A stretch of DNA of 64,000 nt from the NCBI RefSeq assembly GCF_000001735.4, contig NC_003070.9:29125971-29189970 (forward strand), given 5' to 3'. Under the pieces are notes generated by a model. It did no database searches. It was not told the origin of the DNA and saw only the letters and a list, made by a program, of their open reading frames with translations. This DNA is from Arabidopsis thaliana (Eukaryota > Streptophyta > Magnoliopsida > Brassicales > Brassicaceae). Position numbers and translations under genes: made by a program. How positions within the stretch are numbered: the first letter of the stretch is position 1; each line of letters begins with the position of its first letter. Shown here piece by piece: positions 1 through 10,066 of this stretch.

Positions 1-613
1 AGGTAAATAGTTTCAAACTATGCACAATGTTGCAGGCGATAGTTTCAAACTCTTGACAAGTTGACATGCATAAACTACAAAACTATCAAAGATTTCTCAT
101 GTTTTGGATTCGTATTTAGTAGTTTTATGCATTTTGTTCATTATCACACAACTTAATAAATCATCAGTGTAGGTACAATTACAAAGACAATAGTCTAGAA
201 CTTAAAAATCATTTTTACAAGTGCAGAAATGGGCTATGTTGCCATATGGCTTCACAATGTCAAAACGGGAGAGATACTATGGTTAGGCATGATCTATGGT
301 TTAGGGTTATCAATACTGGCTAATTATGTATCAAAGTCAAACCACCATGGCTTTCATTTTTTTTTGGTCAGTTATTTTTTTTAAAATGCACATTACATTA
401 TTATGTTGACTCAGCAGGATATAATAATGAGAAAATCTAATGCTATTTAAAATAGAGAAAAATTAAGAAATAACTTTCTCCTAATTGTGATTTTCTTTTC
501 AATGGTTGATTATGGAAGTAAATATTGAAATATCAATAACCGCTGTGGGTCAAAGAGTCAATGACAATTATTACTTGCCCAAAAGTTAATGAAAAACCAA
601 TGACGAGGTTTAT
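1..613. other. Intergenic DNA upstream of the PDI gene
   Basis: No open frame or RNA gene is visible. The last 200 bases are the likely distal promoter of the disulfide isomerase gene. The rest is AT-rich single-copy-looking sequence. Confidence 0.6.
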
Positions 614-632
614 CCAATGAAAACTCTCCACG
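614..632 (+). promoter_or_regulatory. ER stress response element (ERSE-I) in the PDI promoter
   Basis: The sequence reads CCAAT, nine bases, then CCACG, an exact match to the ERSE-I consensus CCAAT-N9-CCACG. It sits about 140 bases upstream of the PDI start codon, and its CCACG half overlaps a G-box-like CACGTG. In plants such elements bind bZIP28-type and NF-Y factors and drive unfolded-protein-response genes; PDI is a classic target. The match is seen directly; its activity is inferred. Confidence 0.75.
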
Positions 633-771
633 TGTATGTATGACCAGTAATCATCCAGCGATTTCGTAATTTCCAGTGTAAGAAATGCGCTCATAAATAT
701 CATCTTCTCTATTGAGAAGAAGAAGAAGAATTCACAAGAAGAATATTCACAGAGAAGAGAGAGCGATAATA

Positions 772-3463
772 ATGGCGTTTAAGGGTTTCGCGTGTTTTTC
801 GATTCTTTTGTTGTTGTCTCTATTCGTTTCCTCTATACGAAGCGAGGAGACGAAGGAATTTGTCTTGACTCTCGATCACTCTAACTTCACCGAAACCATC
901 TCCAAGCACGATTTCATCGTCGTCGAGTTCTACGCCCCTTGGTAAGTTCTCTATTACTCTACTCTTCAATTTCTTCTTATTCGTGAGAGATCTCTGTTGC
1001 CATGGACTTATGTCGTGAAATTCGTGGTTAGTGTTAATTTAAATGGCGCAAAGCTTTTGATTTTGATTGATTGCGTCTAGTCGAATTCTGTAGATAAAGT
1101 GTTTAGGACTATACTTTGGTACAACGATGCTTGATTTGTAATTGATTCGTGATATCTATGTGTTTTTGCTTTGTTTCAGGTGTGGTCACTGCCAGAAGCT
1201 TGCTCCTGAGGTGAGAAATTGGCTTTGAAATCACTTTCTTAGGATTTGTGTGTGAAACCAATCTATTTTAGCTAAAATGGTTTATATTTGATTGTTTACA
1301 GTACGAGAAGGCTGCATCAGAGTTGAGTAGTCATAACCCTCCTCTTGCTCTCGCCAAGATCGATGCTAGTGAAGAAGCAAACAAAGAATTTGCTAATGAG
1401 TACAAGATTCAGGGTTTCCCCACTCTTAAGATTTTGAGAAATGGAGGGAAGTCGGTTCAAGATTACAACGGACCTCGTGAAGCTGAGGGTATTGTCACTT
1501 ATTTGAAGAAGCAAAGTGGTCCTGCTTCTGTTGAAATTAAGTCAGCTGATTCTGCCACTGAGGTTGTTGGTGAAAAGAATGTTGTTGCTGTAAGTGTCTC
1601 TAATGGATCATTTTTTCTTGGTTTCTTTTCCATTAGTATTGCAGGCACTAATGTCTAGCTCTGTTGTCTTAGGTTGGAGTGTTCCCTAAATTATCCGGGG
1701 ATGAGTTTGATTCTTTCATGGCCCTTGCTGAGAAATTGCGTGCTGACTATGATTTCGCACACACTTTGGATGCTAAGTTTCTTCCTCGTGGAGAGTCTGT
1801 GGAAGGACCTGCAGTGAGGCTGTTCAAGCCTTTTGATGAATTGTTTGTTGACTCCAAGGTAAAGGGGAACCTTTTCATTTTGTACATTACATCAATGAGA
1901 AGTCAAGTTTTATGCAATAATGTTTCAAATTATTTATTTGATTTGCGAATCATGGATTCAGGACTTCAATGGGGAAGCTCTAGAGAAATTTGTCAAAGAA
2001 TCAAGTATCCCACTTGTCACCGTCTTTGACAGTGATCCAAACAACCACCCTTATGTTGCCAAATTCTTTGAAAGCCCTGCCACTAAGGTAATTCTCAGTA
2101 AAGTTATTTTGGATCTCACTGCAGTGCAATACATTAATGGACGTTTTCAGTTATGCCTTGCATTTTTACTGGACAAGTATTTTAGATTTCTGAAGATGGT
2201 AGTTTAGTAATTTAGTATGTGCTTGAAGGTTAAAAGCTTTTCTTTGCCGGTGGTAGTGTTAACTATGACAAAAGCTGTGATATCATAAAGTAGTGATTGA
2301 ATTTGGGTAATAGCATCATAGTTCTCTAGATAATTGTAAAAGCATTTGTTCTGTTTCTGAAATTTCAGGCGATGATGTTCGTTAACTTCACTGGAGCAAC
2401 AGCTGAAGCTCTAAAATCAAAGTACCGTGAAGTAGCTACATCCAACAAAGATCAAAGTCTTGCCTTCCTTGTTGGTGATGCAGAGAGCAGCCAAGGCGCT
2501 TTCCAGGTTACTACACATTTAAGTTTTGTCTCTTATTATCATTTTCTCATGCCAATGTTAACACATCTCTAAGAAATTTTTTTCTTTTCATGTATTGGTT
2601 TAACAGTACTTTGGACTCGAAGAGAGCCAAGTTCCCCTCATCATCATCCAGACCCCAGATAACAAGAAGTATTTGAAAGTCAACGTTGAGGTTGACCAGA
2701 TTGAATCATGGTTCAAGGACTTCCAGGTTTCATTCTCTTTTGCACACATTCACACAAGGTTTTATGAAAAAAGAAGTACGTATAAAATCAATATAACCTA
2801 AACAAACAACATGTTTTCTTCAGGACGGAAAAGTTGCTGTCCACAAAAAATCCCAACCTATTCCAGCTGAGAACAACGAACCTGTGAAGGTTGTTGTTGC
2901 CGAGAGCCTTGACGACATAGTTTTCAAGTCTGGAAAGAATGGTGAGTACATTATTTGAAAACTCTAATAATGGTTTCAATTTTTTTGCGAACGCAAGACT
3001 GATAAACATCAATTTATCTATCAGTCTTGATTGAGTTCTATGCACCATGGTGTGGACATTGTCAAAAACTTGCTCCAATCTTGGACGAAGTGGCTTTGTC
3101 ATTCCAGAACGACCCAAGTGTGATCATAGCAAAATTGGTAAGCCTCTCTTTTATGTTCTTTACATGTCAAACTATAACTTGATATACTCCTCCTGGATTG
3201 ACTTAACCGTGTCTGTGTCTGTGCAGGACGCAACCGCAAATGATATCCCAAGTGATACCTTCGATGTGAAAGGATTCCCGACCATTTACTTCAGGTCAGC
3301 GAGCGGAAATGTTGTAGTGTACGAAGGAGACAGGACAAAGGAAGACTTCATAAACTTCGTTGAGAAGAACAGTGAGAAGAAGCCAACTTCTCATGGAGAA
3401 GAGTCTACCAAGAGTGAGGAACCTAAGAAGACCGAGGAAACGGCCGCAAAGGACGAGCTGTAG
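772..3463 (+). CDS. PDIL1-2: Protein disulfide isomerase, PDIL1-2 type
   Basis: Oxidises and isomerises disulfides during protein folding in the ER lumen. Ten exons join in frame: 772-941, 1180-1210, 1302-1589, 1673-1858, 1962-2087, 2369-2506, 2607-2726, 2824-2941, 3025-3137, 3227-3463, giving 508 residues. The protein shows a signal peptide (hydrophobic core at about residues 8-19), an N-terminal thioredoxin domain with CGHC, two inactive b-type domains, a second thioredoxin domain with CGHC in exon 9, an acidic Lys/Glu-rich tail and a C-terminal KDEL retention signal. Intron 1 splits the Trp codon just before the first CGHC. I chose ATG 772 because it begins the signal peptide; the frame upstream has no ATG. 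An ERSE lies in the promoter. From memory this is At1g77510, paralogue of At1g21750 (PDIL1-1). Confidence 0.97.
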
Positions 3464-4524
3464 AAATCTCATGAGTTTTGTTTCGGAATTTGAGTAGGAG
3501 CGTTTCTCTTCTTCACCATATCCAACAGAATCTTCTTTTTTCTTTAGCAGTTTTACAGTTTTATCTTTTTTGCTCTCTTGTTCGAACCCAAAATTATCCC
3601 CATTAATAAAAAGTTAAACCTAATAATCATTTAATCTGTTTTATGATTTGACCATAGGGTTGGTTAGTTTGGTACGTCTATCATTTTTGGTGGACTGTTC
3701 GGTAAATCGTCCTGTTGATTTTGTTCGTTCACCGATAGAGCCAAACTCTCAAATCTCAATCTCTGAGATAGAATCAACAATGTGGTCAAATATATAACAA
3801 GTATATAAATATGAAAAGTTCAGTTTATATACAATGTGATTAATAGGAAAAGTTGCAGTAAGAATATGAAAATTTTAGTTGAATATCTTTAAAACGTTAC
3901 TTTTGAATTTAATACTGTGTGTGAGTGTTTCTCCCTTACCAAAAGATATTCAACTAACCTTCGAGGTTAATTAAATTTGTATAGGTAAAGGGCAACTTTA
4001 ATCCGAATCATATGACAATGACATGACAAATGATGATCGCAATATACATACCAACAAATGATAAATAATTTGATATATATATTCGAAGATAGAAAGACGA
4101 CAAATATCTACTACATATTACACCAATGAACTAGCTCTGATGGCTCCTTAAAGTGATAGCCTGATTCATGTGGTTTCGTGGACCCAATGGTCCTGTTAAT
4201 ATACTACATGATTTATTTGTGTGTCCAAGCATTGTGTATATCGTATTTGACAGAATTAATAGCTTTCGCTGATGACATGTATAATTTTTTCTAATCATCG
4301 GAAAATTTTGGATTGAAGTGTAGACATATACTGATCAGTGCATGTTAAAAATCATATATTTTGAATATGTAAAGTGTTCACCATAATCAGGCATATATAG
4401 TTGCAATCGTAAAGAAGTACTTGAACCCATCCCAACAATTCATGATATGTATCTTTCATTTATTTCACGAATTCCCAAGGAAACTAAAATAGTATACGAT
4501 ACACTTGGCTTCAGATTGTTTCCC
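3464..4524. other. Intergenic: PDI 3' end and methyltransferase promoter
   Basis: AATAAA-like signals near 3605 probably belong to the PDI 3' end. The rest is AT-rich. It contains the first copy (4153-4184) of a 32-bp promoter block that recurs twice downstream. No gene was seen. Confidence 0.6.
4153..4184 (+). repeat. 32-bp promoter block, copy A
   Basis: Begins GTGATAGCCTGATTCATGTG and lies about 400 bases upstream of the first methyltransferase start. Near-identical copies lie at 6880-6911 and 7573-7604. In those two the centre reads CACGTG (a G-box); here it is CATGTG, so the G-box has changed by one base. Confidence 0.8.
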
Positions 4525-4532
4525 TATATAAT
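4525..4532 (+). promoter_or_regulatory. TATA box of the first methyltransferase gene
   Basis: TATATAAT lies 62 bases upstream of ATG 4587, a normal distance for a plant gene with a short 5' leader of about 30 bases. Confidence 0.7.
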
Positions 4533-4586
4533 GGCACTAACTCTCCATGTTGAAACCACATTAATTTCTTATAACCAACAACAATA

Positions 4587-6037
4587 ATGACAAACCATCT
4601 TCAAGATCCCTTACCTACTTACCCAAAACCGGTTTTAACCAAAGAAGAACAAGAAGTGGACGAGAAAATGGTAAGCTTGCAAGCAGAGAGTATCGTGAAC
4701 ACCGTGGCTTTCCCTATGGTTCTCAAAGCCGCCTTCGAGCTTGGCGTCATCGACACCATCGCTGCTGCAGGAAACGACACGTGGCTCTCACCGTGTGAGA
4801 TAGCGTGTAGTCTCCCAACCAAACCCACCAACCCGGAGGCGCCGGTGTTGCTTGACCGGATGCTGAGCTTACTTGTCAGCCACTCGATCTTGAAGTGCCG
4901 TATGATTGAAACCGGAGAGAACGGTCGAACCGGAAAGATCGAGAGGGTATATGCAGCCGAACCGGTTTGCAAGTATTTTTTGAGAGATAGTGATGGTACA
5001 GGATCTCTCGTGCCTCTGTTCATGTTGCTCCATACCCAAGTGTTTTTCAAGACTTGGTACGTACTTCGCTAGTTTTTTTTAAAAGTCAAATTACATTAAA
5101 TCAGTTAATATATAACCAACTTATTTACAAAAATATATTTTGTATAAAAAATGAATAAATGAAGATTTTTCTTTCACGTACAGGACAAATCTTAAAGATG
5201 TGATACTAGAAGGAAGAGATGCATTCAACTCTGCCCACGGCATGAAAATCTTCGAATACATAAATTCGGATCAACCATTTGCTGAGTTGTTTAATCGTGC
5301 AATGTCGGAACCTTCCACCATGATCATGAAGAAGGTTCTAGACGTATATAGAGGATTTGAAGATGTTAACACTTTGGTGGATGTTGGAGGAGGAAATGGC
5401 ACTGTTTTAGGTTTAGTCACTTCTAAGTATCCTCATATCAAAGGTGTTAATTTCGACTTAGCTCAAGTTTTAACCCAAGCTCCTTTTTATCCAGGTATAC
5501 AATACTAATTAATATATTTGATAAATATTGAAGTACTGCTAGTTTCATAGCTACCACTTAAACCTACTTTTTGTTGTACCTATTAAATCAAAGGAGTCGA
5601 GCATGTATCTGGAGACATGTTTGTAGAAGTTCCAAAGGGAGATGCCGTCTTTATGAAAGTAAGTTTATAAATATATGAAAATAGATAAATTTATATCTCT
5701 AAAGCTAATTATTAAAATTTTGTTAAATGATTGACAGTGGATACTACATGATTGGGGAGACGAGGATTGTATAAAGATTCTGAAAAATTGTTGGAAAAGT
5801 CTACCGGAAAAAGGGAAGATTATTATTGTAGAGTTTGTTACACCAAAGGAACCAAAGGGTGGTGACTTATCTTCTAACACTGTCTTTGCCATGGACTTGT
5901 TGATGTTAACCCAATGCTCTGGTGGTAAAGAGAGATCTCTTTCACAGTTCGAGAATTTGGCGTTTGCGTCAGGTTTTCTTCGATGTGAAATCATTTGTCT
6001 TGCTTATTCGTATTCTGTTATCGAATTCCACAAATAA
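4587..6037 (+). CDS. COMT-type S-adenosylmethionine O-methyltransferase (copy 1)
   Basis: Transfers methyl from S-adenosylmethionine to a hydroxyl of a small, probably phenolic or indolic, metabolite in the cytosol. Four exons: 4587-5056, 5184-5494, 5594-5658, 5738-6037, giving 381 residues, normal for plant family-2 O-methyltransferases. An N-terminal dimerisation/winged-helix region comes first; the SAM motif VDVGGGNG lies in exon 2; the catalytic-base histidine lies in ILHDWGDED at the start of exon 4. It resembles the indole glucosinolate methyltransferases (IGMT, At1g21100 cluster), but substrate cannot be read from sequence. It is a tandem duplicate of the gene at 10067, with identical exon lengths. 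From memory At1g77520. Antisense frames over exon 1 are shadows. Confidence 0.95.
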
Positions 6038-6439
6038 ATTTGGAATTTAAGAAAGAAAAGAAAACAATATATACGTAACTTTTTCTGTTTTGTTAAATGG
6101 CTTTTATTGCATGTAATATAGTTTGGTATTGGTTTGAGCCTTTTCATTGTTCAAGATTATGGTTGTTTTAGTATTAATAAACGGTGTGTAAGAAATAAAT
6201 TCGGATAAGTATAAAAGTGTGTATTCGCATTAGGTTTGTAAATTACTGCTTGAAGCTTGATCACGGGTTTAACGGTCTGACCAGGTCGGTCCGGATTTTA
6301 AAACATTGAGTGAACTCATTTACACTACTATTAAATTCAACATATATCTTTTTTCACAAATTCCATAATAACACATAAATTATGACTAAACTATAGGTAC
6401 AAACATTAATCAGTACATGCAATTGCATTCCAATTCAAT
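6038..6439. other. 3' flank of methyltransferase copy 1
   Basis: AT-rich sequence with likely polyadenylation sites just past 6037. No gene was seen before the relic region that begins near 6440. Confidence 0.5.
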
Positions 6440-6879
6440 ATATGTGGATCCTTGTTCCCTGAATTCAGCTTCTTGATTGAAACTATTTCACAGCATGTAG
6501 GCCAGATGGCCCTAGGCTTCGACCAGGTGTTTCACATGGTGGACTTGTACTCAACAAGCCGTAGAATTAGTAACGGGTATGGTAGCTCTCACCGGAAGAA
6601 AGTTGCTTTTTTAAAATGTTACTTTTTTTTTTGTCGAATAACGATTTCATTATAGCCTCAAAGGGAAAATATATAATGTTACTTTAATTATTGTCTTTCC
6701 AACTTATACATAATGGGATGACAAAGAAATATTTAAAAAGTCTAATTTAAAAAACTAAATTAAGTTTTTAACATTAAAAGTACAATATATTTGGATTTAA
6801 AAAATAATTTTAGTACGACGTTGTTAAATGATTATAGGATCAATGAGTAGTTGGTAGTTCCTGAACGGGTTACAAAAAA

Positions 6880-6911
6880 GTGATATCCTGATTCACGTGG
6901 TTTGGTGGACC
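6880..6911 (+). repeat. 32-bp promoter block, copy B, with G-box
   Basis: Begins GTGATATCCTGATTCACGTG. It contains CACGTG and matches the block at 4153 upstream of the intact methyltransferase. Here it precedes only gene remnants. Confidence 0.8.
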
Positions 6912-6998
6912 GACGGATCTTGTTAAATCACCTGAAAGATTTCATTTTAATTTTCTTAACATCCACTTGAAAGATATTTTTTTTAATAATGAACGAAT

Positions 6999-7046
6999 CA
7001 TGGAGTTGTTGATGTTAACACAATGCTCGGGTGGTAAAAGAGAATC
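6999..7046 (+). pseudogene. Remnant of methyltransferase last exon
   Basis: The 48 bases resemble the part of exon 4 that encodes MDLLMLTQCSGGKERS in the intact genes (about 5891-5940 and 11307-11355), including TTGATGTTAACACAATGCTC. No open frame or other exon surrounds it. It lies in the same orientation as the intact genes, so it is probably the 3' end of a lost tandem copy. Confidence 0.75.
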
Positions 7047-7334
7047 AAGGAATAAACAGAATATAATTCAAGGTGGAATTTTTTGAGTTGATTACATATT
7101 TTCAAGACATATGCTGATTTAATAGTATATTGCAAATATGTAATCAACTCAATGTTTTAAAATTGTTAGCCTAAGTTTAATTATATTCTCACTTGAAACA
7201 ATTTTACTGCATGTAGTACGCCAACTGGCCTTGGACTTCAGCCATGTGTTTCACATGGTGGATTTGTATTCAACAAGCCTACCCACCCATGAGTTTTACC
7301 AGCAACGATTAAAACAATTGCAAACTCAACGCGT

Positions 7335-7395
7335 CTAAGCAAAGAAGAACAACAAGTTGACGAAAGAACTCTGAGCTTTGCCCACCTCTACTCGG
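7335..7395 (+). pseudogene. Remnant of methyltransferase first exon
   Basis: Matches the start of exon 1 of the intact genes around the sequence for LTKEEQEVDE, reading AGCAAAGAAGAACAACAAG. The similarity fades within about 60 bases and no frame continues. It follows an exon 4 remnant, in the order expected for the 3' end of one lost copy and the 5' end of the next. Confidence 0.7.
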
Positions 7396-7572
7396 TATGG
7401 TTCAATGTTACTATAGATTACTTTCTAACATTAAAACACACACTGTTTTTGGATTTAAAATTTTATTATAGACTTAAAAATTTAATAATAGTATGACGCT
7501 TTTAAATGATTATAGGATCAATCACAAGTTAGTGCTTCCTTAAAGATATTTTCCTGCGTGGGTTAGAAGAAA

Positions 7573-7604
7573 GTGATATCCTGATTCACGTGGTTCGGTT
7601 GACC
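7573..7604 (+). repeat. 32-bp promoter block, copy C, with G-box
   Basis: Third copy of the block at 4153 and 6880, again with CACGTG. It lies in the second degenerate unit and now drives no recognisable gene. Confidence 0.8.
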
Positions 7605-7640
7605 CCTACTTTTGTTTTCGCTATGGAATTATAAATAAAT

Positions 7641-8060
7641 AAAAGAGAACTAAACATGTATTCATTCCATTTCATTATGTGAGCCTGAATTGTGTGACAT
7701 GATCAGAATACCACCACAAAATAAAATACGAAACTCATCACAATCCTAAAGCTTTGATTGATACAATAAGACGCGGCTAATTTAGGAATCAAATCGAATC
7801 ATCCACAGATTGGTAATTCTTAGAGTGGAGATTATACGATAAATCACAGATAATGGGAACTTCAACGCTCAAAAATGGATTGGTTTTGTAAACTATTACA
7901 TTGCTCTCGAGGGATATTTTATTTAGGGTATTTTGAATTTTTATGAATCAAATTTATTTCCTACCCGGCCATGACACATAAATCAAAGATAAATATCTAA
8001 TTTTTATTAAATAGATTTAGTTCTCAAGATTCAGTAACGCATACATATAAAGGAAACTTA
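7641..8060. other. Intergenic, no gene seen
   Basis: AT-rich sequence without a recognisable frame. It is downstream of the minus-strand peptide gene and probably holds its 3' UTR near 7980-8060. Confidence 0.5.
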
Positions 8061-8468
8061 TCAATGAGTACATGAACAATCATGTCCACTTGCTTGATTT
8101 ATACAAACGCAATTAGGATAGTAAGGATCCTTAGTTTCATCTTTGCACTGTTGAGGACCCCGAGCACGAATTGGACTACAATATGTTCCCGGAAAGTATT
8201 CAACAAGTACAGGTGGACGATCTTCTGCCTCCACTGTTTCATATCAACCACAAAAATATTAGATGGTGGATGAAACGTGTTAGATAAATACAAAATTGAT
8301 AACACAAAAATTTACATTCATAACATTTTTTCATCAGTCAATGTTTTCATATTAAGCAAGTATATAAACAATCGAAATTATATGAATTATATATATCTCA
8401 CCTTTAGCATTATACATCACGAAAAACATGAGAACACAAAGAACCACACACGCACTAACAGATTTCAT
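8061..8468 (-). CDS. Small secreted cysteine-rich peptide, two exons
   Basis: Exon 1 is 8402-8468 and exon 2 is 8061-8233, separated by a 168-base intron with GTGAG donor and CAG acceptor. The join gives a 79-residue protein. Residues 1-25 form a clear signal peptide (Lys near the start, then a hydrophobic stretch). The predicted mature peptide of about 54 residues has six cysteines spaced C-X10-C-X11-C-X-C-X8-C-X-C. An intron at or just before signal cleavage is typical of plant defensin-like and other cysteine-rich peptide genes. A TATA box lies at 8553-8560. I cannot place the spacing in a named family, so no function is given. It probably acts outside the cell, in defence or reproduction. 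The plus-strand frames here are shadows. Confidence 0.78.
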
Positions 8469-9070
8469 GATGCAAATGATATGTCTATATTTTTTCTTTT
8501 GTTGTTGTGTTTATCTGGTACTGAATATTTTTTCTTATCAACAATGTCTACATATATATACAGACAACACACACACAGATATTTTTTTATTCTTACTCAA
8601 ATTAAAGGCAATAAAGTTAAGTTTGACCAAAATAATTAATGCCAATTTGAGAGTCAAACCAAAATATTTATTAAAAGAATAACCTAAATAAGATAAACAC
8701 ATTTAAGTAATAAATCATATATTTGACAGCTAATCTACACTCCCAACGTTCCAGATTATAATATTTTCTAAATAAGCACAAAGTTTAAGAGACCATAAAT
8801 GTTTTGTTATTCTAATATTAAATACCCATAAATATAGTATCTAACATTTATTTTAAAAATTAACCAATAGAAAAAGATTGCAAATTATTAATAGTCATAA
8901 TAAATTATGCATTGATATTTGAGAAAAAATAATAGAACGACAAAGTGAGTAATATGACTTTACTTGCATATATAATTATTTTTTTTCTTTTCTCTTCTTA
9001 TGCATTTAAATCATCATCCACCTGTTAATAATAAATTGGTTTTAAGAAATTACTATTAAAAATTATGACA
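8469..9070. other. Promoter of the peptide gene and AT-rich DNA
   Basis: Contains the TATA box of the minus-strand peptide gene at 8553-8560. Beyond that it is AT-rich with no recognisable gene. Confidence 0.5.
8553..8560 (-). promoter_or_regulatory. TATA box of the cysteine-rich peptide gene
   Basis: TATATATA lies about 85 bases upstream of the minus-strand start codon at 8468. Its position supports the proposed first exon. Confidence 0.55.
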
Positions 9071-9298
9071 TTGTTTCCTTTTTTGGATAATTAATATATA
9101 TGGATTATGATCCCTTCTCGTTGGAATTTATTAATATTATCATTACTATGATTAGTTTTGATTTACAAAAATTTCACAATTATTTTGTTTCCTTTTTTGG
9201 GATAATTAATATATATAGATTATGATCCCTTCTCGTTGGAATTTATTAATATCATTATTATTATTATTAGTTTTGATTTACAAAAATTTCACAATTTT
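9071..9298 (+). repeat. Tandem repeat, two copies of 114 bp
   Basis: GTTTCCTTTTTTGG starts each copy (9073 and 9187). Both continue through GATTATGATCCCTTCTCG to AAAATTTCACAAT, with only a few substitutions and one-base indels. This is a young local duplication in non-coding DNA. Confidence 0.88.
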
Positions 9299-9967
9299 AA
9301 GAAATAATCTAAAATTACCATTAAATAATTAATTTGCAAAGATTCCTAAAGTGTCAGTTTTATTATGGTCATATATTGAAAAATTATAATTGCAGTAATT
9401 TCCCTTTAATTGTGAGATTTCTAGAAATATATCTTTTTCTCTGAAAAAGAGGTTTTCCTTGAAATATATATCATGATACCAGTTAGTGACTTAGTGTTGT
9501 CCATAATAAATCTTTGTTTATCACCACAATAAGCATACTGAAACTGAAGATATCACCAAACTTTGGTTATGATTTTCTTTCCTATCGCATCGTATGTTTT
9601 ATATAGTTGACCGTTTTAAAATTTGTAGTTTTTTTTTTTATAATCGTCGATATTCTATTTTAACCTTTTCGATGTGAAGAAAAAAATGAAAACTCTGACG
9701 CATCTTTCATTAGTTAACTTTTAATTCGCATTTGAGTACTACTACACGCGTCTCAGTGCATGGCACTAGTGTGAATCTCGAATTCAATCTTCTTTGCCAT
9801 TGTTATCTATATCAAAACAACAACAACAACAACAATCGCAAACTATCTACATGAACCATCATCTTTTATTCAAAAAAAAATACATGAACCATCATCTTTT
9901 TGTCCATCCCCGTGACAATAAATTAGTATTAAACATAATCAGTCCACTTGTCTTTGGGATTTCTCCT
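9299..9967. other. Upstream region of methyltransferase copy 2
   Basis: AT-rich; a short CAA microsatellite lies near 9816-9833. The 32-bp promoter block of copy 1 is not found here, so the two genes have different promoters. Confidence 0.5.
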
Positions 9968-9975
9968 TATAAAAA
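9968..9975 (+). promoter_or_regulatory. TATA box of methyltransferase copy 2
   Basis: TATAAAAA lies 99 bases upstream of ATG 10067. Confidence 0.65.
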
Positions 9976-10066
9976 CATCACTAACTGTGAAAGTTAAAAC
10001 CACATCCTCAAATCAACTCTACCTTTGTTATCATCTTCTTCAATCTTTCAACCTATATCGACAATT

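Larger units (their letters stand above)
6440..7640 (+). repeat. Degenerate tandem duplication of about 0.7 kb
   Basis: Two diverged units lie head to tail. Shared landmarks are a block ending in TTCACATGGTGGA (6476-6560 and 7190-7279), a block around AAATGATTATAGGATCAAT (about 6825 and 7505), and the 32-bp promoter block (6880 and 7573). The spacing between matching landmarks is about 690-710 bases. The first block can be read as FHMVDLYST in both units, but I do not recognise a protein. Methyltransferase exon remnants lie inside. I interpret the region as the remains of lost gene copies between the two intact methyltransferases. Confidence 0.7.

Noticed and set aside
712-771. N-terminal extension of the PDI frame (basic, Arg/Lys-rich)
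   Set aside because: It starts at TTG, lies in the 5' leader, and would bury the signal peptide.
4619-5050. 143-residue minus-strand frame
   Set aside because: It is antisense to methyltransferase exon 1, and a matching antisense frame lies over copy 2; it is a codon-composition shadow.
8082-8682. Plus-strand frames over the peptide gene
   Set aside because: They have no signal or family match and run against the better supported spliced minus-strand gene.
10025-10066. Upstream extension of methyltransferase copy 2
   Set aside because: It begins at TTG; ATG 10067 aligns with the paralogue start.
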